Assembly (NCBI RefSeq): GCF_023256255.1 | Contig: NZ_JAGDXD010000027.1 | Span: 1 to 64,000 of the forward strand | Direction of reading: 5' to 3' | Source: Caldivirga sp. | GTDB lineage: Archaea > Thermoproteota > Thermoprotei > Thermoproteales > Thermocladiaceae | DNA: 64,000 nt | Part shown: one piece after another, positions 36,118-45,735 of the stretch | Numbering within the stretch: position 1 is the first letter of the stretch | Layout: the number at the start of each line of letters is the position of its first letter | Program-made: the position numbers and the translations under genes | The notes under the pieces: model-generated | What the model was told of the DNA's origin: nothing | Database searches by the model: none | What the model saw: only the letters and a program-made list of their open reading frames with translations

Positions 36118-36892
36118 AATAGTCCTAGAGTTTGAGAGGGGAGTTAGAGTACTATTCTCTAAGCCGGCTGAGAACATAGCCTTCATAATATCCACCCCAC
36201 TCTGGTTAGCGTTCTTCATACTTACCCTGAGGGGTTATGGAGTGATTAAGTTAAGCAGTGTTGACCTTCAATTATTCCTCTGGGTTGCATACGCCTTCTC
36301 ACTATACACCACGTGGCTATGGGCCTTTGGCCACGGTATAATGGATGAGGGCTACGATGGGGTTTTAGAATATATTCTAGCAGGAGGAGAGGACTTACTG
36401 ACCCACTTCATTGGTTGGGGGTTATCACTAGTAACCTACGAGTTAATGGACTTAGTTGTAATAGCGGGAAGTTTCGCAATATTATTTAACACTAGGGTAA
36501 GTCTAATTAATCCTCCATTATTGGCATTATCATTAGTACTAGTAACATTGGAGCTATTATTCATTTCAGTGATTTACTCAATGCTGGTAATAAAACTTAG
36601 GTCTAATTGGGTCATAACCAATATCATTCAATTCATACTACCAACACTAGGGGGATTAATACCAGGTGAGGTTAACAACTACGTTGAAGCAATCAACAAG
36701 TACTCACCAATAGCTTACCCAGTGATCCTAATGAGGGAATCAGCCCTTGGGATTAATGAAATTAACGTATCAATCACTACTCAACTAGCGTATTCACTAT
36801 TCACAATACTAGCTTTGGGTGCATTAGCATGGGTTATCGTTGACATAACTACTGCAAGACTTAGACGCAGTGGGCAATTAAGTCTTTATTAA
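36092..36892 (+). CDS. ABC-2 type permease (second)
   Basis: About six hydrophobic helices and the ABC-2-like segment MDEGYDGVLEYILAGGEDL. The frame opens at 36059, but the first residues there are read from the preceding gene. The GTG at 36092, with a 26-base overlap, is the start I prefer, giving CLRLVLGKIVLEFERGVR, an amphipathic elbow helix. With the previous permease it should form a heterodimer. Confidence 0.82.
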   Translation: MCLRLVLGKIVLEFERGVRVLFSKPAENIAFIISTPLWLAFFILTLRGYGVIKLSSVDLQLFLWVAYAFSLYTTWLWAFGHGIMDEGYDGVLEYILAGGEDLLTHFIGWGLSLVTYELMDLVVIAGSFAILFNTRVSLINPPLLALSLVLVTLELLFISVIYSMLVIKLRSNWVITNIIQFILPTLGGLIPGEVNNYVEAINKYSPIAYPVILMRESALGINEINVSITTQLAYSLFTILALGALAWVIVDITTARLRRSGQLSLY

Positions 36893-37047
36893 TGAAGCCT
36901 ATGCAACCAATTACGCTAAGGCTACTATTTACTTAGGTAATTTCATTAATTAAGATCCAACGAGTTAATACGTAGGGAAACATTCCCAAGATTCTCCCTC
37001 AGCAATACATGTCCAAAGCAATAGGTAGTCTAATAATGTTACTTAGC

Positions 37048-38709
37048 TTAATGAATCGCTATAGTGCTGGATGAGCGGGTTAGACTACTTGGATTAATTG
37101 TACCAACCCTGTATCCCATTAATATTAGCATTGAGTTTACGAATACATATAATGATACTATTATGTGCCCCATCATTAGTAATACTGCTCCAACTGCTAT
37201 TAGGGCAATTATTGATAAGCGTTCAATGAGGAATTTCTGCCTTAGCAATGCCTTTGATGCCTTTGGAGTGTATAACCACGGTAGATCACTTAATAGTGCC
37301 TTAGCTAAATATACCATTAGTGGAAACGCTAATGCATACATTGTTAACCCGCCAATGATAAGCGACTTAAATAAGTCCCAGTAACCATAATTCATCCTTC
37401 TCCCAACCATGATCATTAGGATCAATAATACTGCTCCAGCTACGTCAGTAAGTATTGAGAGTAACAGTATTGGTAATGGTGGTATTATAATGTTGAATAC
37501 TTGCATTATAATCATCGTTATTATTGAAATAACACCCAAGTACACTAGCGGGTACTTAAGTAACCATAGGTAAGCGTCCACCTTATCAATAAGGCTCCTA
37601 TTCCTTGACTTAATAATCTTCATATAGTACTTCTTAAGAGCCCATATATCATTAGATGCCCATCTTATAGTCTGGGATCTGAAGGCATTGTATGTACTCG
37701 GTATTTCAGTTAGGACTCTTTCATTCATTATCCCTATCTTACCACCCATTAACCATATTCTTAAGGCTATGTCAATGTCGTCAGACTTACAGTGACATAG
37801 TCCATTAATCCTATTAAAGAAATCCCTCCTGATTAAAAGGTTATTACCTATAATCATGTAAAACCCCCTCCTAAGCCTAGAGAATGCCCTACCAACTATC
37901 TGAATCTCACTAAGCACGTTAAACAGTATCATTAAGGGCCAACTGAAACCATTAGGTACCTTAGGTGTACCCAGGAATGGTGCTCCAACTGCATCATAAC
38001 CCTCATTAAGGTAGCTTAAAGCAACCTTTAGGTAATTCCTAGGTAGGGATGTGTCCACATCAAGTATTAGTAAGACATCACCTCTCGCTAACTTGGCGGC
38101 ATCATTAATGGCACCACCCTTATAACCAATTGGTTTACTCCTCCAGTTAACTATTGTCCGCAGTCCATAAAACCTACCTATTCTTTCAACTAAATCCTTG
38201 ATCGCGTTAGCGGTGGCTTCATCATCATCAGTGGCTACTATTACTTCAAGCCTATCTCTAGGATAATCAAGACCTGTAATTCTCTTAACAGCATCCTCAA
38301 TCGCATCAAGTCCTTCTCCCTTAACTGGTATTATTATTGAAACTAAGGGCAACCAATTCATATCTTTAACGGTGGTTGACTTCGCATTACTCATAATTCT
38401 TAATCTAGCGTATGCTGAATGTATCATTACCAGTAATTGAGCCAGTACAATAACCATGAATATTGCGTATACTATATATGTGATTAGTATAAATGGTACA
38501 TAGCCTTTAGGCACAGGTTTAGTAGCCACACCTACTGTTGAATTTGATTGAGTGTAGTATGTGGCATTATTTAATACAACATTTATAGCGCTTACGTACT
38601 GGTCAAACCTTAATTCAACATTTTCAATTATTTTGCTGGCATTAAATTCAATAATTCTACTTATATTACTAAGCAGTATTTGGCTTTGTGTAGTAGTATT
38701 AGCAATCAT
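37048..38709 (-). CDS. Membrane-bound processive family 2 glycosyltransferase
   Basis: Cellulose- or hyaluronan-synthase-like. There is an N-terminal region of about 60 residues facing outside, then one helix (75-97), then the GT2 domain with VSIIIPVKGEG, DDDEATA, ILDVDTS (DxD) and QTIRWA (QxxRW). The C-terminal half has four or five further helices. This arrangement makes and exports a linear polysaccharide or decorates a lipid-linked glycan. The first 60 residues (ISRIIEFNASKI to VVLNNATYY) carry N-glycosylation-type sequons. It stands alone. Confidence 0.85.
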   Translation of the reverse strand: MIANTTTQSQILLSNISRIIEFNASKIIENVELRFDQYVSAINVVLNNATYYTQSNSTVGVATKPVPKGYVPFILITYIVYAIFMVIVLAQLLVMIHSAYARLRIMSNAKSTTVKDMNWLPLVSIIIPVKGEGLDAIEDAVKRITGLDYPRDRLEVIVATDDDEATANAIKDLVERIGRFYGLRTIVNWRSKPIGYKGGAINDAAKLARGDVLLILDVDTSLPRNYLKVALSYLNEGYDAVGAPFLGTPKVPNGFSWPLMILFNVLSEIQIVGRAFSRLRRGFYMIIGNNLLIRRDFFNRINGLCHCKSDDIDIALRIWLMGGKIGIMNERVLTEIPSTYNAFRSQTIRWASNDIWALKKYYMKIIKSRNRSLIDKVDAYLWLLKYPLVYLGVISIITMIIMQVFNIIIPPLPILLLSILTDVAGAVLLILMIMVGRRMNYGYWDLFKSLIIGGLTMYALAFPLMVYLAKALLSDLPWLYTPKASKALLRQKFLIERLSIIALIAVGAVLLMMGHIIVSLYVFVNSMLILMGYRVGTINPSSLTRSSSTIAIH

Positions 38710-38757
38710 TAGTAGGTTTTGCGTTTAAAGGTTTAATAAACATTTCTATATTAGTAA

Positions 38758-39282
38758 CTAGAGCTCAGGCGCCTTAAGAATTATACCATAGTGGTACTGG
38801 CTTATTCTACTAACTTGAAGGGGCTTAAACTCCTTAAAGGCGTTAACGTAATCCTCCTCACTTAGTCTAATTTCCAGGGGTGGACCTATAGGTGTCTTCT
38901 CCTTAACCCAATCAACAATAATCACTTTACCACTAGGTTTAATCACCCTCTTAATCTCACCAACTACAGATTCCTTATTAGCCATATCGTGGAATGAGAA
39001 GGCCAGGAGAACTACATCAACAGAATGATCAGGTATTGACAATGAATCAGCGTTCTCATTTAGGAAAACTACATTACTTAACTTAATGCTTCTTCTAGCC
39101 TCATTGATAGCATCCTCACTACTATCCACACAGTAAACTAATGATGCAATAGGAGCTATTATACTGGTGAATCTGCCTGTTCCACATCCAATATCAGCAA
39201 CAACGCTACTTGCTTCAATATTTCCCTTAATGAAGTCCACTATTGTTGACACCACTGCACCACCATGCATGCCACGTTTCAT
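38758..39282 (-). CDS. Class I SAM-dependent methyltransferase
   Basis: VVADIGCGTGRFTS (motif I), VYCVDSSEDAI (acidic end of strand 2) and VDVVLLAFSFHDM (motif II/III) identify a Rossmann-fold methyltransferase. The HD-type FSFHDM sequence and 174-residue length resemble the UbiE/type 11 group. The substrate cannot be told. A TATA box (39303-39313) lies about 27 bases before the ATG. Confidence 0.82.
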   Translation of the reverse strand: MKRGMHGGAVVSTIVDFIKGNIEASSVVADIGCGTGRFTSIIAPIASLVYCVDSSEDAINEARRSIKLSNVVFLNENADSLSIPDHSVDVVLLAFSFHDMANKESVVGEIKRVIKPSGKVIIVDWVKEKTPIGPPLEIRLSEEDYVNAFKEFKPLQVSRISQYHYGIILKAPEL

Positions 39283-39362
39283 TAATTGAACGTGCTAATT
39301 ATGATTTTTAAGCGTTAGCTTACTAGTGATTAACCTGGTTGTAATATTACTTCAAGCCTTAT

Positions 39363-39374
39363 CCCTTCTAAGGG
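39363..39374. promoter_or_regulatory. Short interrupted palindrome in the ino1-methyltransferase gap
   Basis: CCCTT (39363-39367) and AAGGG (39370-39374) face each other across two bases. It lies between the end of ino1 and the promoter of the methyltransferase gene, so it could be a weak terminator stem or a protein site. Confidence 0.25.
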
Positions 39375-39469
39375 TAGGGGTGGTAACATGAGTTAAGGCT
39401 GATTTATTTCCTGCTTTTAACCAGAAATGATTAATACTCATTATCGTCTTATAATGATGGTGTATTAAA

Positions 39470-40534
39470 TTAATTATCCCTCTTACCTTCAATGAACTCT
39501 ACTAACCAGTTGTACGCTTCATCAGGTGGTGCATGCATTGGTGGATTCTTGAATGCCCAAGCAGCAACGCTGTAAATTGGGCCTGCAACCCCCCTATCTA
39601 GGGCTACTTTCATTAACCTTAATACGTCCACCATGACCCCTGCATTGTTCCATGGATCATGTACCTCAAGGCTAACCTCAATCTTAACGGGTACACCAGC
39701 AAAACCCTGTGCCTCTATAAACATGTGCGCCCTCTTCCTTCCTCCCAGGAAGCCAACATGAGCCACTGGCGTTATGTACGCATCGAAGTCCTGTTCCTTA
39801 ACCATCTTTTTAACTGCAGCAGTCTTAGTCTTCTCCTTCTGTCCCTTTCTATAGTTCAGGTTTAGGAAATCTGGTGTACCACCAACGTTAAGTTGATACG
39901 TGCCCACTACCTTTAACCCCCTTAATGATAGTAGGTGCATTATTGTTTTATGAAGCACAGTGGCCCCTAATTGATTTTGAATGTCATCCCCAAGCAGTGG
40001 TAGGCCAGCCTTAGTGAATTTAGCCTGCCATTGCTCTGCAGTAGCTATTTGAGAGGGCATTGCATTCACGAATCCTACTCCAGCCCTTAATGCAGCTTCA
40101 GCATAGGCTTCCGATGCCTTCTGCGCCCCCGTAGGTAAGTAATTGACTAGAATTTCCGAATTGGTGGATTCCAATTCCTTAACAACATCATCAATCTTAG
40201 CCTCAACTACCGGTATGTATGATCCAGCAAGCTCGGGGGCTATTCCATCAAGTAATGGCCCTGGTTTAACAATTACTCCCGTCTTGTCTACATCAATGAT
40301 CTTTAATGCATTGTTGGGTGGAGTGAATATTGCTTCAGCTAAGTCCTTACCAACCTTCCTAGCATCAACATCGAAGGCAGCGGTGAACCTAATGTCACTA
40401 ATGCTGTACCCGTTAATCTCCTTAAAGGTTACGCCGGTTGTATCATTGCTTAACTTATAGTACTGAACACCTTGAACTAGAGCTGAGGCGCAATTACCCA
40501 CACCCGCTATTGACACCTTTATATTACTCCTCAT
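39470..40534 (-). CDS. ino1: Inositol-1-phosphate (myo-inositol-3-phosphate) synthase
   Basis: Converts glucose 6-phosphate to inositol phosphate for archaeal phosphatidylinositol-type lipids or compatible solutes. SIAGVGNCASALVQG is the NAD-binding start. NYLPTGAQKASEAYAEAAL, FVNAMPSQIA and LPLLGDDIQNQLGATVLHK are the conserved active-site segments, and LNVGGTPDFLNL follows. At 354 residues it is the short archaeal form. A TATA box (40556-40565) supports the ATG. Confidence 0.93.
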   Translation of the reverse strand: MRSNIKVSIAGVGNCASALVQGVQYYKLSNDTTGVTFKEINGYSISDIRFTAAFDVDARKVGKDLAEAIFTPPNNALKIIDVDKTGVIVKPGPLLDGIAPELAGSYIPVVEAKIDDVVKELESTNSEILVNYLPTGAQKASEAYAEAALRAGVGFVNAMPSQIATAEQWQAKFTKAGLPLLGDDIQNQLGATVLHKTIMHLLSLRGLKVVGTYQLNVGGTPDFLNLNYRKGQKEKTKTAAVKKMVKEQDFDAYITPVAHVGFLGGRKRAHMFIEAQGFAGVPVKIEVSLEVHDPWNNAGVMVDVLRLMKVALDRGVAGPIYSVAAWAFKNPPMHAPPDEAYNWLVEFIEGKRDN

Positions 40535-40578
40535 TAATATGCTATATTAACAGCCGTTAATAAACTTTGCCTTAATGG

Positions 40579-41670
40579 TTAAACGTAGGCGTACTCATCC
40601 CTAGTTAACACCTCAGCGCCGCTCTCAGTAACCAGAACCATGTTCTCAACCCTAACTCCACCCACATCCTTAATGTAAATACCGGGTTCAATAGTAATTA
40701 CATTACCCTCCCTTAATGCATCATTACTGTTAGGCCCAATAGATGGTCTTTCATGAACCTCAACACCTACTCCATGGCCAAGACTATGTATGAAACCCCA
40801 GGCAAAACCATACTCAGCAATAACCCCCCTAGCTGCAGCGTCAACATCACTTGCCTTAACCCCTGGCTTAACAATGCTTATAGCCTTCCTTGAAGCTTCA
40901 ACAACGGCATTATAGGCATCCTTTAGCTTACCCTCAAGTGACCCAGTCACCAGAGTCCTTGTTAAGTCGGAGCAGTACAGCCTGTACCGTGCACCTATGT
41001 CAATTACCACAGTTTCATTAACACCAATGCGTCTATCACTATGCATATGATGGGGCTTAGCTCCATTTGGACCTGAACCAACTATTGGGTTAAAGGCAAC
41101 TTCATCCCCACCATGACTTATTAACCCATGATATATGTATGCAGCCAAGTCCCGTTCCCTCATTCCAACAATTCTCATGTTGTATAATTCCTTCAATACC
41201 TTAAGGGTTATATTAATGGCGCCTTTGATTAATTCAACCTCATCAGGGGTTTTAACAGCCCTAATTTCAAGAATATCAGTTGAGGCGTCAATTAGCTTAG
41301 CGTTAGCCGCATCTAAGGCTTTCCTAATGAATTGCCTACTTGAATCGTCAATTAATACGCTTGTGCCTGGCTTAATCCATGAGGTGATTACCTTGGTTAA
41401 TTCATCAGAGCCCCAAATTACATTCCCCTCTATGGGTAATTTATAGCCTGAGTAGGCCACTACGTCAGCCTTATCATTAACTAATTCCCTAGCCCTCTCC
41501 CAGTCGAGCAGTGGGGCGATAACTTTAATGGTTGAATCATCCACGTAGGCTAATACCCCATCCTCGTAGCCAAGTAGGTAACCCATGTTACTTGGGTTAG
41601 TTAAAATTAACGCTGCAGCCCCCTTATTCTTAATGATGGACCTTACCCTACTTAACTTATCTTCAATCAT
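40579..41670 (-). CDS. M24 family metallopeptidase (Xaa-Pro dipeptidase/aminopeptidase)
   Basis: The pita-bread fold is identified by its five metal ligands: Asp224 (VVIDIGA), Asp235 (CSDLTRT), His299 (HSLGHGVGVEVHERP), Glu329 (IEPGIY) and Glu342. The creatinase-like N-terminal domain covers residues 1-140. At 363 residues it matches archaeal prolidases, which release N-terminal residues before proline. It has its own TATA box. The coiled-coil gene 50 bases downstream of its start is on the same strand. Confidence 0.88.
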   Translation of the reverse strand: MIEDKLSRVRSIIKNKGAAALILTNPSNMGYLLGYEDGVLAYVDDSTIKVIAPLLDWERARELVNDKADVVAYSGYKLPIEGNVIWGSDELTKVITSWIKPGTSVLIDDSSRQFIRKALDAANAKLIDASTDILEIRAVKTPDEVELIKGAINITLKVLKELYNMRIVGMRERDLAAYIYHGLISHGGDEVAFNPIVGSGPNGAKPHHMHSDRRIGVNETVVIDIGARYRLYCSDLTRTLVTGSLEGKLKDAYNAVVEASRKAISIVKPGVKASDVDAAARGVIAEYGFAWGFIHSLGHGVGVEVHERPSIGPNSNDALREGNVITIEPGIYIKDVGGVRVENMVLVTESGAEVLTRDEYAYV

Positions 41671-41719
41671 ACTTACATGGTTAACTCAGCGTTTTTAATA
41701 TTTAATCCTTTAACTGCGC

Positions 41720-42271
41720 TCAGCTCTTTAGCAACAGTGAGTATGCTTGAAGTGCCTTAGTAAGTAGGTTAAGGTCCCTCTTAAGCCTATTGTAGGTTTC
41801 CTCGCTTATTTGTCCACTGGCCCTAGCCTCCTCAAGGTTCTTAACCAAGTTCTCCACAGTGTCCTGGGATACTGTTGATACGTCTATTGACCTTATCCAA
41901 TGGTTCATTAGGCCATTTTCCAATTCATTCAACAATTCCTTGGCTTCATCGTACATTTTACTCAATTCGCTCATGGCATTGTTTAACTCATTAATTAACT
42001 TATTGTATGAATCCTCATCAATTAACCCAATCTCCCTCTTAACCTCAGCTTCCTCTATCTGTTTCCGTAAGCCCTCTATCCCATTCCTAAGTTGATTAAC
42101 CCTTGACTCAATGAGGGGGTATTCACTGTCCCATTCCCTCTTAAGGTCATTAACCGCGTTCCTGTAGCTAACCCAAGCCTCATCAAGCCTCTTAACCCCA
42201 TCCCTATAGTGATTGAACCTCTCCTCAAGAACTTTAATGAGCTCCCTATAGACGTTTACGTACTCCTCCAT
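41720..42271 (-). CDS. Coiled-coil protein with SHOCT-like C-terminal motifs (paralogue of the upstream gene)
   Basis: The 183 residues are almost entirely helical and charged. Two short motifs, GLIDEDSYNKL (about 100) and GQISEETYNRLKRDL (about 155), match the G-x-I-x-E-x-x-Y pattern of SHOCT-like short domains. The upstream gene has GIIDEESYSKA and GKVSKEVYEKIKAQL at equivalent places, so the two arose by duplication. The genes overlap by one base and are surely co-translated. Function is unknown; a self-assembling scaffold is possible. Confidence 0.6.
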   Translation of the reverse strand: MEEYVNVYRELIKVLEERFNHYRDGVKRLDEAWVSYRNAVNDLKREWDSEYPLIESRVNQLRNGIEGLRKQIEEAEVKREIGLIDEDSYNKLINELNNAMSELSKMYDEAKELLNELENGLMNHWIRSIDVSTVSQDTVENLVKNLEEARASGQISEETYNRLKRDLNLLTKALQAYSLLLKS

Positions 42272-43023
42272 TACTGGCCACCTATTACGGCTAATTGAGC
42301 CTTAATCTTCTCGTAAACCTCCTTACTTACCTTACCAGTCCTATAGAGTTCCTCAAGCTTAGCCAGTGATAACTTAACCTTAGCAGCCTCAGTGCTCTCT
42401 GATAGAACCCTCTTGTAGTGTGTTAGTATTGACTCCTGGATCTTATTAAACATCTCCTTCATTTCACTGAGCTGCTGGGAAACATTACTAAGTCTCTTAT
42501 CAACATAGTCCCTAGCCTTACTGTACGATTCCTCATCAATAATACCCGCACTTCTCCTATACTCAAGCTCCTTAATGGATTCCTCAAGGTTCGCCTTAAT
42601 ACCCTCAAGGGAGGCTATGTACTGCATTATCAAGTGCTCATTCTTATCCAGCTCACTTTTGGCAGTATTAGCCTTATCCTCATAATCCTTCCAAGTCTCA
42701 TCAAGCGCCTTAACCCTTCCCTGCATTGAATCAAGTATGCTCCTCAACTTATTGACAGCCTCATCCTCAGGCTCACTAATGGCTGTCCTCACTGGCACTT
42801 GCTGGGTAACAGTAACTATTGGCTTAACCTCAGTTGTAACCTGCTGAGTCTGTGCCACTGCCTGGGTTTCCTGCCCCTTCTGCCTTCTTACGTAATTAAT
42901 GTATAATGGGCATGATGGGAAATCCATGAAACAGTACCAAGCCTCAGGGTTAACGGTACGGTCAACTGCGCCGCAAATATAGCCTCCCTCGGTTTTTTTA
43001 AGCAATGGGCAAACGTTCCTCAT
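42271..43023 (-). CDS. Cys-rich N-terminal domain plus coiled coil, SHOCT-like
   Basis: The N-terminus holds four cysteines in 38 residues (NVCPLL, YICGA, WYCFMD, SCPLY), which suggests a zinc or iron-sulfur site. A Gln/Thr/Val-rich linker (about 50-85) follows, then about 165 residues of coiled coil with SHOCT-like ends (GIIDEESYSKA, GKVSKEVYEKIK). It is the first gene of a two-gene operon with a paralogue that lacks the Cys domain. A tttttataagc TATA box is about 30 bases upstream. I recognise no named family. Confidence 0.6.
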   Translation of the reverse strand: MRNVCPLLKKTEGGYICGAVDRTVNPEAWYCFMDFPSCPLYINYVRRQKGQETQAVAQTQQVTTEVKPIVTVTQQVPVRTAISEPEDEAVNKLRSILDSMQGRVKALDETWKDYEDKANTAKSELDKNEHLIMQYIASLEGIKANLEESIKELEYRRSAGIIDEESYSKARDYVDKRLSNVSQQLSEMKEMFNKIQESILTHYKRVLSESTEAAKVKLSLAKLEELYRTGKVSKEVYEKIKAQLAVIGGQ

Positions 43024-43265
43024 CAGACTTAAATAGATACCTTATGCTTATAAAAATTATGCTTAAGAATAATTCAATTAAAAGCCATTAAATAGAGCTT
43101 GGGCCTGATGAATTAATTCACTGTAGAAATCATAACCTACTTGATTCACCTAAGAGGGGGTACCGTTAGCACCTAGTTAAGTGTACTAGCAGGTCAAAGT
43201 ACTTAGCATTAGTAGAGATGTCTTTAACCCTTAAATAGGAGGAAGGGAAGTAGGCCTTAGGTTTT

Positions 43266-43913
43266 GTGGTGGTTATGAGCAGTAGTGATGATTCGCAATG
43301 TAAGGGGAGTGATTGTGAGCTTGCCAGGATTAGCGCTGAGGTTAATAACTGTAGGAAGTGTCCATTATACTTAAGTAGGAAGAAGACAGTGCCTGGTGAA
43401 GGTAACCCGAAGGCTGAAGTCATGTTAATTGGGGAAGCACCAGGTAGGGTTGAGGATGAGACGGGTAGGCCTTTTGTGGGTGCTGCTGGTAAATTGCTTG
43501 ATGAGTTACTTCGTGAGATTGGTGTAAATAGGGGTGATTTATACATAACTAATGTTGTTAAGTGTAGGCCGCCTAATAATAGGGATCCAACTGAGGAGGA
43601 GATTAACTCCTGTAAGCCTTACTTAATTAGGCAAATTGCTGCAGTGAAGCCTAAGAAGATAATAACATTGGGTAGGCATAGTACAAGAGTAATACTTAAC
43701 CTTGGGGGCTTAGGCTTCAGTGAGTTAACTAAGGTTAGAGGTAAGGTGTTTAGGGTTAATGTTGCGGGTGTTAATGTTGAAGTTTACCCAACCTATCACC
43801 CAGCAGCTGCATTATATAATCCACCAGTGAGGAGCGTAATTAAGGAAGATTTAGCTAGGGCTCTCAGTATTAATAAAGGTGGCTCCAGCATCTTGGATTA
43901 CCTTAATGGTTAA
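43266..43913 (+). CDS. Uracil-DNA glycosylase, family 4
   Basis: Removes uracil from DNA, which matters at high temperature where cytosine deaminates fast. [11 protein letters not shown] begins the [4Fe-4S] site, and later Cys in VVKCRPP and INSCKPY complete it. [20 protein letters not shown] is the water-activating and uracil-binding motif. LGRHSTRV and PTYHPAAAL hold the later loop. The start is GTG at 43266 or ATG at 43275. A TATA box lies near 43230-43238. Confidence 0.92.
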   Translation: MVVMSSSDDSQCKGSDCELARISAEVNNCRKCPLYLSRKKTVPGEGNPKAEVMLIGEAPGRVEDETGRPFVGAAGKLLDELLREIGVNRGDLYITNVVKCRPPNNRDPTEEEINSCKPYLIRQIAAVKPKKIITLGRHSTRVILNLGGLGFSELTKVRGKVFRVNVAGVNVEVYPTYHPAAALYNPPVRSVIKEDLARALSINKGGSSILDYLNG

Positions 43914-43962
43914 TGAACAGTATGATGCATAAAATATATAAACAAATACTAGAATAATACTG

Positions 43963-45735
43963 GTGGACTTAGACGAGTTATCATTGGTTGTCACCGGGCC
44001 ATTAGTCAAGTGGTACGTTAAGAGGCATGGTGGGTATCTTGAGAGAGTGCTAAAGAACGCTAAAGTGTATATGCTGCCTGAAAGGTTCATGGCAAGGGTC
44101 TTTTTCGCGTCAATAATTACAGCAGTCTTCTCAGTACCCATTGGATCATACTTAACCTACACCAGCGTTGAGTCAATCATGGGTGCATTGAGCTTCACGG
44201 TAAGGTCCATAATTATTCTTAGCATAGGCCTAGTATTGATTGCCCTCCCCTTCATAGTCTATGCCATGATGATGGCCTTACCTAAGATGCAGCTCTCCGA
44301 CCTGCAGTACAGGGTTGACTCAGAGTTACCGTTCTTCGCAGCCTACTTGGCAATGATTTCCCAATCAGGGTTAAGCGTCACGTCAGCTATAGAAAGGTTA
44401 GCTAACATTAGGTTACTTGAGGCTATAGGTAAGATAGCTAGGGAGATTGTTGTGAAGAATAAAGCAATAGGCATGGATCCGTTAACGGCCTTAACAGAAA
44501 CAGCGTTAAGTACCCCTAGTCACCTGTTTCAAAACTTAATAATGGGTTACGTAACCAATGTTAGGACTGGGGGAGACATACTTCATTACCTTGAAATTAG
44601 GCTTAATGAAATAGTTAACGACACTCTTGATAGAATTAGGAGGGGTGCAGAGTTACTATCAACATTAATGGAATCATACATTGGGGCTGGGGTCATACTA
44701 CTAATAGGCCTTAATGTACTTTACCTAGCCCAGGCAATAACACCAACAGGTAACTCAGTGAGCGCACTCCAACAGGCAGTTAGCAATAATCTACTCTTCG
44801 GGCTACTTGTTATTCCGGCAATATCAGTGGCGTTCATATACCTTGGTGAGGTTTCAATATACAGGGTCCCATACACTGACATTAGGCCCTACATAGCGGT
44901 TGGTTTATCATCAATAGTAGCCATGATAGCCCTCCTAATGGGTTATGGCACAGTGTTCCATGGTGACTTAGGTTACTCAATAAACGTAGGTCCAGTAAGC
45001 CTGGACTTCGCAACCTACATGGCCATAGTCCTAGTGATAGCGTACACCCCTGCTGCACTATACGCCGAGAGGGTTATAGCCGAGAGGCGTAGTCTTGAGA
45101 AGGCATTCTCAGACTTTCTAAGGGACTTCACTGAATTGCGTAAAAGTGGGTTTACACCTGAGAAGATTATAAGTACACTGGCTGACACTAGGGATTACGG
45201 TGCCTTATCTAAGTACCTTAGGGACATTAGTAAACAGATTAGATATGGTATACCAATTAGGGTTGTCTTATCGGAGTTCATGAATAAGACAAGGTCCTAC
45301 TACGCTAGGGTTTTCGCATGGCTACTACTGGAGTCTATAGAGTATGGTGGAGCAACCCCTGAGACTTTGGAATCATTAGCCTCATTCTCATCATTAATGA
45401 TTAGAATTAATGATGACTTAATCGCAAGACTTAAGCCTCTTAGGTTTGTTCCTTACATAGGGGCAATGATACTTACATTAACTTTAGTAATAATGGTGTT
45501 CACTGTAGTTAACTTATCTAGTGTCTTACTACACATCCCTCAATACTACGTTAACTATGTAATCGGCAGTTTCGCCTTAACAACAGTAGTTGACTCATTT
45601 ATAATGGGTCTGGTTGCAGGTAAGCTGGGTGAGGGGGAGTTGTCAGCTGGCTTTAAGCATGCGATAGCCATAACGGCAATAGTCCTTATGATATACTTAG
45701 CGTCACCCTTAATATCAAGGATGTTCGTAATATGA
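43963..45735 (+). CDS. Type II secretion/pilus platform protein (T2SF, FlaJ/TadC-like)
   Basis: The 590-residue membrane protein has two T2SF cytoplasmic domains, about residues 110-220 (QYRVDSELPFFAAYLAMISQSG start) and about 375-485 (FSDFLRDFTELRKSGFTPEKI), each followed by a set of helices. This is the inner-membrane platform of archaeal pili and archaella. The partner ATPase and pilin genes are not adjacent, which is unusual. The GTG start lies about 25 bases after atatataaac (43934-43943). The gene ends directly against nadM on the other strand. Confidence 0.82.
   Translation: MDLDELSLVVTGPLVKWYVKRHGGYLERVLKNAKVYMLPERFMARVFFASIITAVFSVPIGSYLTYTSVESIMGALSFTVRSIIILSIGLVLIALPFIVYAMMMALPKMQLSDLQYRVDSELPFFAAYLAMISQSGLSVTSAIERLANIRLLEAIGKIAREIVVKNKAIGMDPLTALTETALSTPSHLFQNLIMGYVTNVRTGGDILHYLEIRLNEIVNDTLDRIRRGAELLSTLMESYIGAGVILLIGLNVLYLAQAITPTGNSVSALQQAVSNNLLFGLLVIPAISVAFIYLGEVSIYRVPYTDIRPYIAVGLSSIVAMIALLMGYGTVFHGDLGYSINVGPVSLDFATYMAIVLVIAYTPAALYAERVIAERRSLEKAFSDFLRDFTELRKSGFTPEKIISTLADTRDYGALSKYLRDISKQIRYGIPIRVVLSEFMNKTRSYYARVFAWLLLESIEYGGATPETLESLASFSSLMIRINDDLIARLKPLRFVPYIGAMILTLTLVIMVFTVVNLSSVLLHIPQYYVNYVIGSFALTTVVDSFIMGLVAGKLGEGELSAGFKHAIAITAIVLMIYLASPLISRMFVI

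Noticed and set aside
43105-43200. Possible box C/D small RNA around cctgatgaattaattcactg
   Set aside because: A C-box-like TGATGA is present but no CTGA D box follows at a sensible distance, and there is no terminal stem.
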